Assembly: GCA_008477525.1 (NCBI GenBank)
Contig: SPDT01000002.1
Location: forward strand, 3,472,001 to 3,536,000
Direction: 5' to 3'
Source of the DNA: Hypomyces perniciosus
Lineage: Eukaryota > Ascomycota > Sordariomycetes > Hypocreales > Hypocreaceae
Length of the DNA: 64,000 nucleotides
The translations under genes were made by a program, and so were the position numbers. This document shows, piece after piece, positions 1-11,720 of the stretch; positions within the stretch are counted from its first letter, which is position 1, and each line of letters begins with the position of its first letter. Below the pieces are notes generated by a model, which ran no database searches, was not told where the DNA came from, and saw nothing but the letters and a program-made list of their open reading frames with translations.

Positions 1-904
1 AATACTATATAGTATCATCCACAATATATCTTGGCCATCGAATGGAAGGGGCTATCTGACATAGTGGATGAACGCCTAAGTAATTATGCGGACAAGGATA
101 AAAATAGTTGGGAGTATATTCGAAGAGCTAGCGAAATATGTACACGGTGAATGCAGGAAACGGGGAAAGTTATCTATCTCAAGGTTCTTTCTCTACTGAT
201 GATAAGCCTCTTGTGCATTATCTGTATTTACTTTACGCCCTGCCGCCATTAACCCGCTCGGTAGACTGACGCCAGAGAGATTAGTGCCTTTAGATTAGGT
301 TGTGAACGTATTAGGCACCATCTTATAACAGTCCAGCTTGCGACATCATCATTTACTTGTGCCGTGTCTTACCTGCACCATATTTTACCTGAGTCGTGTT
401 TCACCTGACGTCGTCCAAGTTCTCCGAATATACTCCGTAGCCATCTAGTCTCTCTCAAACCACAAGCAACAAAGAGACGGCTCTTGTTTGATACCAAGAC
501 ATCCTATAACGCCATTTATTCTGCCGTTCGTAGAGAAGAAAATAGAGTATGGGGAAGTGGGAATCAGACAGCAGGCGTTTGTCTTGTCTAGGAAATTGCA
601 ACTGTATTCGCTGCACCCAAAGACGAGACCATGCCAATCCACAGTCAATTGATTCATATGATAATCCCGCTAAAACGCCCTCGGCCCTAATCTCCCTTAC
701 TAATCCCTTATGTTGTTTATTCTTTTCCCATGTTTACTTCTCTTCCCAAGTCTAACTGCTTGGCAACGTTTGGCTCCCTAGGCCCTTCATCATCAACACA
801 GTTTTTAACCACCACATTTCCCTCATACTTGTAGTCGCGACTAAAGGATCCCGGATTCATCTCCACTGCTTCTCCATCCGTTCAAAAAATGAAGATATCT
901 TCAA
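1..904. other. No recognisable gene; AT-moderate flank
   Basis: I see no convincing gene here. Short open frames around 445-755 on both strands overlap each other and match no family I know. The stretch lies upstream of the adenylation-domain relic and may include its lost promoter, but no TATA box or start site can be assigned. Confidence 0.4.
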
Positions 905-1238
905 GTGAGGTGTGGGGGATACCCTTTCAGGTCCTTCACCCACTCTCCTCCAACAATACACAATGCCGTCGACGAATATCCGGAGAGTATTGCGCTCATC
1001 TGCATACATCAAGATGCAAACCTCTACAGGTTAGCAAGCTCGAGTAAAATACCAACACCAACACTAAGGGTCATTCATATCTTCGATAGACATTTAAAAA
1101 CTTCAAGACAGATATGGATAGGCTAAGGGCGAGCCTAGAGTCACTAGTTATTCAAAGAGAGATGGCAATCATAACACTACTTCCCAACTGCGCCGAACTT
1201 ACTCTCATCTAGTGGGCGACCATAGAGCTAGGCGCAAT
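905..1238 (+). pseudogene. Adenylation-domain (AMP-binding) gene relic, N-terminal part
   Basis: Translated pieces resemble the start of an AMP-binding/NRPS-like adenylation domain. A segment reading AVDEYPESIALICIHQD fits the usual 'yPdriAlv' opening. Around 1153-1238 the pieces LLPNCAE and ATIELGA fit the 'lpNs.e....a...lGA' region that precedes the VPLDPR motif. There is an in-frame TAG between LTLI and WATIELGA. The open frame breaks off at 1238, where a LINE is inserted, and the same protein resumes at 7143. Such enzymes activate carboxylic or amino acids as acyl-AMP; this copy is dead. Acyl-CoA synthetase and NRPS-like enzymes cannot be told apart from this piece. Confidence 0.7.
1225..1238. 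repeat. Left target-site duplication of LINE (14 bp)
   Basis: The 14 bases gagctaggcgcaat occur here and identically at 7143-7156, exactly flanking the LINE. Both copies encode ELGA in the adenylation-domain frame, so the duplication also marks where the interrupted gene resumes. Confidence 0.9.
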
Positions 1239-4200
1239 GTTTGTTTGTTTGTTTGTTTTATTATTTACGTCCACTAAGTAAGCTAGTTACACAAATCCCT
1301 TATAGGCAATAGGACGTCAGGAGCCGGCGGCTTGCGCCGCTATTCGCTGAGTTTCAATTTATAAAGGAAAAAGGGTTAATCTAGGTAGTGTTAATCTATT
1401 TCCGCCAGGGGAGGGCTATAAAGGTCCGCTTCCTTTACTAGTTTCTAGAAGGCCTTACTTCCTGTAGGTCCAAGTAGGTAAAAGAGGGGGGTCTCTTTTA
1501 AGGGGATATCTGGGAGGAAAGGCTTAACTATTCTGCATTCCGCGAAGTAGCCTTATCTCTTTAGTTCGCCGCACTTATAGATAGACTCTCTATTATGCCC
1601 GAGGCGTTCATAGTATTCTTAGAAGTCCCTATATCCCGATCTTTCCGCCAGGAGCCTATAGAGGATAGGGCGTAGGAGCTTAAGTTCCGGGGGGGAAGCT
1701 AGGGCCCTAAGCCCCTATCGTTTATAGCCCCCTAAGGTCTTGCCGAGCCAATCTTATTCCCTTACCTCTATAACTTCTTCTTTAATCTATCTTTTAATAC
1801 GCGTAATTATAGCCTAATTCTATAGCGCAGCAGGGAGGGCCGCGCCTTATTTAGCCAAATAGTCGGCTTATTCGTTGCCTATAATATCCTTATATCCTGG
1901 AACCTATAAAATAAAGGTCCTGCAAGGCAAGATACTCTATACTAGTTTCTAGAAGCGTATATATACTCCTTACATAAAAGGGGGGGGCTTACTAAACAGC
2001 CCATTAACTATTAACAAGTTATCCAGGAAAAGGTAAGCTATTTAAATTATACAGTCTTCCTCTACACGCCTAGCTACCAGCTCTATAGCCTTTAAGGCAG
2101 CCTATACCTCTATATTATAGACCTCTATATTATCAAGGCGTCTAGTATCTATAATTACTCTTACTTTATAGTAAGCGACTGCTCCTTAGCCTGTATTCCC
2201 TTCAATTTAAGATTTATTAAAGTAGGCTAGGATTAAGTAAAGGGGGAGAGACTTAACTATCTCCAGGTATTTCCTTACTGCAGTTAATTTGCCTATACCT
2301 CTTAAGTCAGGACCAAGGAGAATATATAAGGATTTTTTAGCGAAGAGCATAGGTCTAACAGTCCTGCTAACTAGGGCGGCAGTGCGCTAAAGCCTGGTTT
2401 ATAGCAGCTGGGGAGGGAGTTTTTTATTAATGCATTAACTAATCGGGTAGTCTTAATCCAGTCCTGCAAATCTTGCCGCGCACCTAAGTCAGGCCTAGGC
2501 TAGGGCGACACTAGCCGGGGGGACCCCTAATTCTCTATATAAAACAGGAATGCTTATAGTCTTCTAGACTAAAAGGACTGCCCTTACTGCAGCCTTAAAG
2601 GCTTTATCTATTTTATTTACTAGGCCAGACACTCCTGTATTTACCTGCTTATTAAAGTCGGTTTATAACTATTATTTATGCCCTGGCCACTATACCTTTA
2701 TCCTATATAAAGCGATAAGGAAGACGCAGGCCTTTACAGCTTATACTATAGCCTTAAAGGGTAAGCCTTTCTAAATCTTATTAAATAACCTAAGGAAGTT
2801 AAAGACTTTATATACTTTGCCTGTAAGCGTCTCTATATACTTTTTAAAGGAGAGCCTTAAATCGAGGTAGACCCCTAGCTATTAGATATCCTCTTTAAAT
2901 TAAACTAGTTTTCCCTTTATTATAATGCCTTTTTTATGCATTTGGCCTTTTATATAATAAAAGTGCAGCAGTTTAGCTTTAATATAGTTAAAAGATACTG
3001 TATTCTCTATTCCTTACTTTAGCGTTTTATTAAGCGCCTATTATATAAAAGTAGCTGTCTTTTAAGTAAACCCGCCTATAATAAGTATAGTAATATTATT
3101 AGTATACTTAAAGCAAGACTGTTAATCTTTAAGCTAAAGGATTAGGCTAAAGTATAGTATTAATATAATAAGGGAGATAAAGGACCCCTATAAAGCACTG
3201 CACTTAAAGGCAAAGTCTAGTAGGCTAGTTTTATCTCTTTTATAGATAGATACGGTTCTATTACTTATAAAGGACTCTGCCTATTTTATAAACTAGATAG
3301 GCCAGCCTTATTATTTAAGCTATAGGACTAGTCTATTCTTTATAATAATATTAAAGGCCCTAAAGATATTAAAAGTAAGAAAGGTTATAACCTCCCCTTT
3401 ACTTAAGGTAACTTTAATATTATAAATTAAGCAGGCGACTAGGTCTATAGCTGCTCTTTTAGGGAGGGCTTTAAAGTATTACTTTAAGAGGATTTTATAT
3501 TTAAATACTAAAAGGGATACTTTTCTAGCAAATAGTCTCTCTAAGCCTTTTCCTATATAGGATAATAGTAAAATAGGCTTAAAAGTTTTATAATTTATAT
3601 AGTTAAGTTTATTAGGCTTAAGAATAATAGTAACTTTAATGTTTTTAAAAGGGAGGGGGTAGTATTTTAGCCTAAGACAGCCCTTAAAAAGGTTTATAAT
3701 AAACTTTTCAATAATAGGCTATATATAATGCAGGAGGGTAACCGATATACTATCTGCGTTAGGCATAGTATTCCCTACTTTAGTTATAGCCTTTTTTGCC
3801 TCCTCTTTAATAATTGTCTTATCCTATAGTATTCAAGGGTTCTCTAGTGCCTGCAGTTCCTATAGGTTCTCAATATCTTTTTCTGCTCCCTTTTACTATA
3901 ATAGGCGTTCCCTAAAGAAGGCCGCTTACTCCTTAAAGTCTAAGATATTCCTATCGCTATCTATTAAAGGGGGGGGTTAGAACTAGTCCATAGCCTTACG
4001 CCACTTAGCCACCTGCCAAATACCCCTGCCCAGGCTAGCTTCAGCTATAACCTTATCCCAGTAATCGCGTTTCTTGCATTTAACTATATTACGCAGTATC
4101 TTCCTTACCTTAGTCTATTTATCAGTCCTAGTAGGCGCTGTAATGAAAGCTGAGTGGGCTATCTGGCAGTCTTTATCCTACTAGGGGGCGCTATATCTAT

Positions 4201-7142
4201 TCTAATATCTCTTTTTGCCTATTAACTATATATAGTCCGCGAAGAGTCTTTAAAGTGCTTATACTGCTGCATCTAGGTCTTCCTTAATTAGGTTAGTTGT
4301 ATTTACTTTTAGGAGGAGCTAGGCATATATATATATTAGCTGGCTAAACTCCTATAAACTCTTAAAAAGGATATATTTCTTTCCTGCACTAGCTGTTAGC
4401 CTAACAGGGCTTAAGAGTATAGTAGTAACTATATAGTAGTTTAAGCCTGTATTTAAGTTTCTTGTAATAGTTATTAATATAGGGCAGTTAAAGAAAACAA
4501 AGTTAATACACTTCCTAGAATCCTTTATAGGGGCATCTATAAAGGCAGGGGCCAGGTTATATTTATCCGCCTACTTAGCCAGTCTATTACCTGCAGCGTC
4601 TAAAACTTAGCCTAGCTGCTATATCTAGTGTATTGCATTAAAGTCTCCTGCAATAATTAAATTCAAAGGGGGCTAACCCTACTTTTTAAAGGTTTCTATT
4701 ATAGTATTAAAGGAAGCTTTGCAGTAGACATTAATAATAATATAGCTATAGACTTCTACCTAGCAAACGCAGTCGCTTTCTAGTCTTAAAGGCAAAAGTT
4801 ATTGGTATAGTAGATTTAATAATTTTCTAATATATATAAAGATAAAGGGTCTAGTCTCCCTCTAGTTATTAAATAGGTTAAATGCTTAAAAGCTAAGGTA
4901 AGATTTTATCTATCTCTTAGATGATATAGCGTCCTAGTAGGTCTATAGCTCTTAGATTAGTATAATATTAAAGCTGTCTTTTTAGGCTAGTAAAAGGGCT
5001 ATATTATAATACTTTCCTTTTTTTCCTATATTAGCCTAGAAGATTTTTAGGCCAGAGTTCTTTTAATGGTTTTAATAGGGTTTATCGTTTATAGGTTAGA
5101 TTTATAGGGTTTATCTCCTTTAAGGGATTCCCTTAAGGCATTATCTATAAAGTTATTAAGATCAGTAACCTTTACTGCAGAGCAGGCCAGTAAGCTTTCC
5201 TTTAATAAGCTATCAGGGATATTTATTAAGTCGATTTTATTTTAAGGGGGCCTTATTGTAGGGGTAGGGGGTATTATCCTGTTTAAAAGGGGGGGTCCTT
5301 AGATCTAGGCCTTAGGAGCAGTAAGAGATCTGGCCAGGGCAGCTTAAAGAGCTCCTCCCTTAGGTGCGCCGGGTCTAGGCTTAAGGGCAAGGGGGGCAGG
5401 GTTCCTCTTTTAAAATTCCTAAGTCCCAAGTTCTTTAATACTCTTAAATTATTCTTTAATAGCATACACTTTTACGCTATCTTTAATAGTTAGGTATATA
5501 TAGTAGTTTAAAGCATTAAATTAATAAAGTTTAAGGCAGTTAATATATTAGGTAAGGTTATTACAGTTCCTATCTTTATTAGCGTATTAAAAGGCAGGCT
5601 TACTGCACTTCTTGCAATATATAGTTCTAGTATACCCTTAAGGGTTATAAAAGCTAAGGCATTTATTGCATTAGGTTATTTAGGCTTTTTAGATTTAAAG
5701 TTCTGCTAAGGCTAAATAGCCAAAAAGTTTAAATCCCGCTTTAATATTTTCTTTAAATAAAATAAAGTAGTGGCAGGTATTAGTAGTCTCGCTAAAAGGG
5801 GCCTTTTAGCAGAAAATTAAAGGTTCTTTAAACCCAGCACTTACTTTAGCCTTAATTAGGACTAGTGTATCTATAAGGGAGGTGCCTAAAGTATTAGTAT
5901 AGTATTTAAGGACACTGCATATAAAGAAGCTCTTCTATACGCGCGCTTCCTTAATCCTTAGGCCACTAGCCTTTACAGTTAAGGCCAGGGCAAGGATCTT
6001 CTTTTTAATGTCTTTTATTTTAATTTAAAGTGCAAAGCTAGACTTTACTTTTTAAAAGTAAATAATATCTTTACTCTTAAGGTTGCCAATTCTAATAACC
6101 TCTTGCCTAGTGCTGATAGCAGTAATCTTCTTTTAGCTATAGTTTAAGGGGACTTAAAGGAAGATCCTGTTATTAGTCTTTAAAGTAATCTTTATTTATT
6201 TTTATTTATTTTCAAGAGTAATAGGGGCCAGCCTGCTATTACTTTAAAGGATAGGTTTATTTCTTTTTCTTTATACTAAAGGATTTTTATTTATGCCTAT
6301 AGCCGCGACTATAGCCTATATAACTCGCTTTAAGCCACTAGTCGCCAGCGGGGCGCCTAGGTCAGTCTAAATCAAAGGGTAGGGTTTAATTTATTATTGC
6401 TTAACGTTTTAGTAGGTCTTTTTGCTGACTGGCTATATAGTTATTAGTTAGGCTAGAGGGGGGTTCCTGCCTAACTTCTCAGGGTCTGCAAAGGCCCTTA
6501 AAGAGAGGAGGCCTTTAAGAGTATTAATAAGCGCCTTGCTTGCTTACAGGGCGGCTAAGAGATAGTGTTTTCTTTAATATTTAGCTAGGCAGTTATTAAT
6601 AGTTTAAGCTACTAAGAATAAAACTTCTTATCTAGCTTTCTAAATTGCATTAATTTCTTTAATTTAAATAAAGATTTTATAAGCTATAGTAGACTGCTTA
6701 CTGTTATTAAAGGCAGGTACTTTTATTAGCCTGCTTTAAAAGGAGGAAAAGAGGCTTTCCTAGGTCCCCTTCAGGAAAAAAGAGACGCTAGGTCTTATAT
6801 TAAAACCGAAATTAAGTCTAGGGATATCAGTTTCAATGCGTTTATCGTCAATACAGCGTTTCTTAGGAGTAAGCGGGAAGACTATAGTCCCTCCTTATCC
6901 CGGGATCAAAGGAGTGCTCTCTTTCTCGAGTCGCTGGATTGCTGCCCGCCTGGCGGCAGTGAGGTTTAGTTGTCCCTGGTTTGCTTAAAGTCTAATAGCA
7001 TTCGCTATCTTTCTCTATATGCCCAGGAGGGGCGAGGGAGCGTTGTTGAACTTGTTTTTCTTAATAGCTAGTCAAGAGGTTGCGAATTTTAGTGAATAGG
7101 CACCCAAAAGGTGGGGTACCTGTAGGTGTAGGAGGGAAGCTT
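1239..7142 (-). mobile_element. Non-LTR retrotransposon (Tad/I-like LINE), RIP-decayed, near full length
   Basis: The minus strand encodes fragments of a two-ORF LINE with many stops. From 5' (7142) to 3' (1239) I see a gag-like region with Cys-rich pieces (about 5590-5750, YCKKC), an endonuclease with an IILI(Q-to-stop)E segment near 4950 and GDFNA at 4634-4648, a reverse transcriptase whose YADD box reads YTNN at 3095-3106, and an RNase H-like stretch (about 2080-2130, E..AALKAIELV). The 3' end is a tail of AAAC repeats (GTTT on the plus strand at 1239-1258). A 14-bp target duplication flanks the element. YADD to YTNN and CAA to TAA are the G-to-A and C-to-T changes expected from RIP. It cannot encode protein. 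Confidence 0.85.
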
Positions 7143-8600
7143 GAGCTAGGCGCAATTATAGTACCACTTGATCCTCGCCGCCTATCTAATGTTATTGGGG
7201 CTTCCCACAAAATACCACTATCAACGCAACAAAAAATACAGCGCCTGTGATCATCGCTCTCCGGTGTGATTACGTGGAATCAACAGCTATGAAGTCAGTG
7301 CATGCACAGGCCAAGATTGCCATACTAAGTTCGCGAGGATTTCAGAACCATGTTTCGTTCTGAGATCTAATGGAACATCCCCAGCGGGACTACACCCAAT
7401 ACATCCAAACCGTCGAACTCAAGCCTACGTCAGAGTGGAAAGATACCACTATCCTCTTCACCAGCGGTTCAACGCCACTTCGCAAAGGTGTTTTAGGCAA
7501 CCACTCTCTCCAAGCATCGCTAGCCCACCAAGTCCTCAAAGGGGACCGGTTCGAAACTCTTCCAGGAGACTTGTGGTGTTCTGTCACACTCAACAGCCAC
7601 TCCGTAGGGATCACAAGTATAATGGCACCAATGCTGTTAGGGACAGGCGTTATTTACACAGGCGCGACATTTTCTGCTGAGCACACTGCCAAGGTACCGC
7701 TTCGTCAGCGTTGCACGCATATGCTCTTGGTGCCTACAATGATCGCTTCGATTGCGGAAAGTACTGGTAACAAAATTCAGGCCCAACCTATGATCAAAGC
7801 CGTTATGGTAGCTGCATCACTTCCAACACTACAATATATACAGACGTGCTTCGATCTTCTTAGTGCACGCGGCGTCTGCATTTGATATGGCAGCACTGAA
7901 GGTACTATCTGTGTCCATGATAGTGTTTTAGACGCTGGGCGGTTACATATCTAGTGGCACCAACTCACCGTCAGACGGACTATCCCTGGAGGCGGTATAA
8001 ATATGTAGACTGAATATCAGTAACACAGCTCGACAAGCTCTGCCCTGAGGTGCTATTAGGGAGATCCATTACTCCGGACCCCTAGGTTACCCAAGAATAT
8101 ACATCGGGCCAGATGACACGGAAGATGTGTGCTATGTGGATGGGGACGGCCGACGCTGGTTTATTACTGGTGAAGAAGGAGTTATTAACCGTGATGGCAA
8201 CCTGTTCGTCGTCGGTCAGATTAAGCATATAATTATCAGGGGTGGCGAAAATATCTCACTAATGGCTATTAAAGCTTGATTAGCCAATAACGCTGCCTTA
8301 GCATCAATCTCAGTTCAATTCGTAGGGCAACCGGATCCTATCAGTGGGGAAACACCAGTTGCAATTATCGGCAGAGTCTCAAATGTGAAAATGATCGCTA
8401 CAGAGATTCGCCAAAAGATTTTGGATAGCATCGGTTCCATGTGAATGAAATCCTCAAGAGGTAATCCATTTGAATCAGCCATCTTAAACCTAGTGAAGCT
8501 GTATATAAACATGTTTTGTAGGACAGAGGCTCATTCGAAACAGTGGAAAAGCTTCAGCTATTAGCCTCAGCTCATCCCCATCCAGAATAGACTCTCTTTC
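7143..8600 (+). pseudogene. Adenylation-domain gene relic, C-terminal part
   Basis: The gene interrupted at 1238 resumes here with ELGAIIVPLDPRRLS. The longest open stretch (7370-7885) carries the ATP-binding loop TSGSTPLRKGV (A3 motif). A TGA stop then falls just before YGSTEG (A5 motif, about 7885-7902). Further on, after frameshifts, come WFITGEEGVI (A7-like, about 8157-8190) and VVGQIKHIIIRGGENIS (A8-like, about 8210-8262). Near 8490-8520, VYKHVL fits the A10 lysine region. Order and spacing fit one adenylating enzyme of about 550 residues, broken by stops, frameshifts and a LINE. Substrate cannot be inferred. Confidence 0.75.
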
Positions 8601-9894
8601 CGGGGATACTTTTTCCAGTGCTAATACATCCTGTCAAAAGCACCTGGACATTCTAGTTTATTATTAGTAGTATACTTATTTCACTGGTACAGCGTTGTGG
8701 CGCGATGGGTGCTAACATGTGCTTGCTTAAGTTAGTCATGGTATAGTAGACGCAACATCCCTTAAGAGATTCAAATTGGATTTAGACCAAACTCTCGCTG
8801 GTCTCACGCCTCAAGCACTCCTGCCACATATGAGCTACAAGGTTTAGGCGGAGTTGTACTACTCCTTCTAAGAGTCGCCCCAAGACGTGGCGTCCGTGAG
8901 ATAGCACGCTAGTTATCTCAATGTGCTTTATAACCATCTGGTGAAAGCACAGTGGCCTCCTACAACACAGCGCGGTATTTTTAGCTCTAGTGGGAGCGGC
9001 TACGGCCTAAGTGCTTACCACAGCTTCAATGTTCCAGATCATGTAACATTTCGGCGGCAGTATCCGCAGATATCGGTTCCTATTATCGCCATGACCACGC
9101 TTGCACTGAGACAGGGGCAAATATGGCTCATCACTAAGAGTAATTGTGACTAATAGGTTACAGTCTCAGCATGCTTCTATATTCCATTCTTAGTTAATAA
9201 TCCTCCGTTTGTAGGCCGCACTACAATCCTTAAAAAGCTCTGGAATATCTTTCCTTTAATAATAGGCCGTAAAGATATTATTATAGGATCAGGAAGTTAG
9301 TAAGACGTAGGTTGTCCTTTAATTTACGGTAGAGGAGAATATACCTTGGTATTTTATTTTAAGTTGAGAGCACTAAAGTGTACCGCCGATGTAGAGTGTC
9401 TCTTAACGATAGATGTAGCATCGGATTTATCTATTGTGTGTAGTCCCATTTCCGACACGGACGCCCCGTTGCCAACATCATGTCTAGCGATTGGTGGCTA
9501 ATAACGACCGGGGCAGTCAGCACCTTGCAGGACGCTTAATTTAGTCCCTATTTACAACAGTTTCATAGGGGATAGACAGCCGTGTGTTATTAGATGAGGC
9601 GGAATAGCTAGACAGTGTCCCTCCTTAGATCCTGGCCGCCTTGCACACCACAACGTAACATCGATGAGGTATTTTTTGGTGTTCGAAAGCTAGTCAAGTT
9701 ACCACTCTTGACATGGGTTTTCGAATTTAATTTGGCTCGGCTGCTACTGAGCTTGTGGCCGTGCCAAAATGCTGTGCTAGGTGGACTTGAGTCTCACTGA
9801 TCTGCTGGATTACACAAACCGACTACGACCGTGTACTTTGATCTTGCCCCATTTCTCAAGTCGTAAAGCTTCAGTTTAAACCCTCAAATCACGT
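8601..9894. other. Degenerate coding-like sequence, unassigned
   Basis: No intact gene. Around 8780-9150 a plus-strand translation with a few stops (DLDQTLAGLTPQALLPHMSY and then a 76-codon open stretch at 8923-9153) has the composition of decayed coding DNA and may continue one of the flanking relics, but I cannot name a family. The section 9190-9640 shows nothing recognisable. Confidence 0.3.
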
Positions 9895-10590
9895 ATGGAT
9901 CACACTCGCGTGGCGGTGTATGGCAACTCATCCGGCGGCCTACTGGCTCTCGGTTTCTGCTAACAGCCAAAGATGCGTACTCTTCCCATTACTTCCGTCA
10001 TGGTGCAGCGCGGCAGCAGCGATTTCACATCTCACTCACCAGCCATGGATCTGACGCGACCGTACAAGTCTACGCTCTGAAGGAATGCGTGAAAAGGCAC
10101 TAACATTGGCTTTGAACTCAATCCGACGTTCAAGTGGTTTTACGCGCTGTATGCATTGATCTCCGAGATCCCCTACTTAGCCCGGCATTTGCGCCACTTG
10201 AGTCCCTGCCTCCTCATAAATCTTTTTTGCAAGTCGAGCTCGACTCCCTCGCCGGCGAGATCTCGCGCACAGCATGGCGCCTAGCTGGACGTCCTCTACC
10301 TGATGTGGGAGCGATGGCCAGTCGTAATGCGCTGTGGAGTGAGCGCAGCAACAGCGCTAACGCTGTCAAGGAGGTTCTAGCTAGGCGAGGGCTGCCAGGT
10401 ATCGCGGTGGAAACATGGACTAAAATAGATTCGCGAGCGCTTCCAGAGGACGAGGCGACCGGCGTGCGTTGGCTTCTAGTGCCTGACGTGCTACACTGCT
10501 TTGATGACCCTAGTACTATATGGCTTTTGATGCCAACAAAGTCCAGGATGCCGCTGCCAGGAGGAAAGTAACGAATACGGAAATAGGCCA
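9895..10590 (+). pseudogene. HSL-type alpha/beta-hydrolase (esterase) relic
   Basis: Three disconnected frames give a recognisable hormone-sensitive-lipase-type hydrolase. The nucleophile elbow VAVYGNSSGGLLALG lies near 9910-9955 (the family usually has GDSAGG). The segment SLPPHKSFLQVELDSLAGEI at about 10201-10262 corresponds to the LPP..l..E.D.L..E stretch carrying the acidic residue. PDVLHCFDDPS at about 10480-10515 has the HxF-type catalytic histidine region. A stop follows the elbow, another lies near 10078, and a frame change precedes 10134, so no complete enzyme is encoded. The gene probably hydrolysed small esters or lactones; the substrate is unknown. Confidence 0.6.
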
Positions 10591-11562
10591 ATAGCTCCAG
10601 AGTGCTTAGGTCGTTAGGAGGGAAGACTAGCTAAGGTTTTCGATCTTGATGAAGAAGGTATCGTTGCTAGCAGAATAAGTTCTTGTTGATCTGCGCTCTT
10701 CTCTATTCGAAATCTACATTGACCTCGTCTGCCTCCAAAGCGCTATGTTAACTAACTGGGTCAGCGAATATAGCGTGTTCCATTGTCATGCAAGAAAATC
10801 AGTCGCCCTAGAAATTATTCTAGATATGTTGTATGTGCTGTGCTTCACACGACTCTAAAGAGCATTGAACTAACAGTTGTGTATTGTAGCTGTGGGGATA
10901 CAGGAAGTGAAGAGAGTGTACATCCATTGAACAATATATGTCACTATATGTTTAGCCTAATACTTCGCTTAATACACCCAATTACGCTACTAACGTGTAC
11001 ATTGCTGAACTATAAGAGTGTAATTCAGCATTGCACATTAATGGTGCTGTGCAGAACAACAGTTAGGGAAATCTACAAAGTCATGTGTGGGGAAATGTAA
11101 TGAATGTGTGTAGTTTGGGTGTCGCTCGCCGCTGAAATGAAGTGAGAATGAGCTATTACTTCGTAAAGTCAACAAGCTCAGCGTCTTGTGGTCCTGAAAG
11201 CAAACTAAGCTGTTCCTGGCGTACAGAATCTCATGAGAACTTTAAAGACTGGCAATGACCCACTTAATGCAGTAAAGACCACGTAATGCAGTAAAGGCGT
11301 GCCGCCAGCCAACGCTGATGGCCATGGATGCAGTCTAACGAATATTCACTATATGCCGGCCGGCGGAATTATCGGTCATACCGAGTATCGGCATGTAAGT
11401 TGAAATTGTTATCTCCTGCTACCTTGTAGTCTAGTGAACCTGAACGACGACCCGGAATTAACGTGGCACAATTAGCCAAGTGCTGCGACTTGTAGGTGTC
11501 GTGAACATGGCGAATGCCAAGGAGTTATCCTAACACCGTGAATGAGCCAGGCATCGGCCAGC
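10591..11562. other. Intergenic, no gene seen
   Basis: I find no supported gene. A 105-codon open stretch at 10783-11100 has no recognisable domain and low-complexity composition. A short direct repeat (aatgcagtaaag) occurs twice near 11267-11297. The end of this stretch is the upstream region of the hydrolase gene. Confidence 0.4.
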
Positions 11563-11570
11563 TATATAAA
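11563..11570 (+). promoter_or_regulatory. Candidate TATA box of the 11.7-kb hydrolase
   Basis: tatataaa lies about 150 bases before the ATG at 11721, a plausible distance in a filamentous fungus given a 5' leader of around 100 bases. This is a position and sequence call only. Confidence 0.4.
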
Positions 11571-11720
11571 GACCATATCTAGCCCATTCTCACAATAGCA
11601 AAGAAGCATATAACTCCAGATAACTCAGTTGAGCAATCCACACGACGGTGTCCCTCTCATCAAGTTTTACTACTCTTCTATTATCAAAATCTCGACACTC
11701 GTCGTCGATACAATAACATC

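Noticed and set aside
5283..5465. Minus-strand 60-codon ORF inside the LINE
   Set aside because: It is a short surviving open piece of the decayed gag-like region, without domain or start context.
905..10590. One large NRPS-like gene covering the adenylation relic and the esterase relic
   Set aside because: About 1.3 kb of unassigned sequence and no carrier domain lie between them, and the esterase resembles stand-alone HSL enzymes, so they are listed separately.
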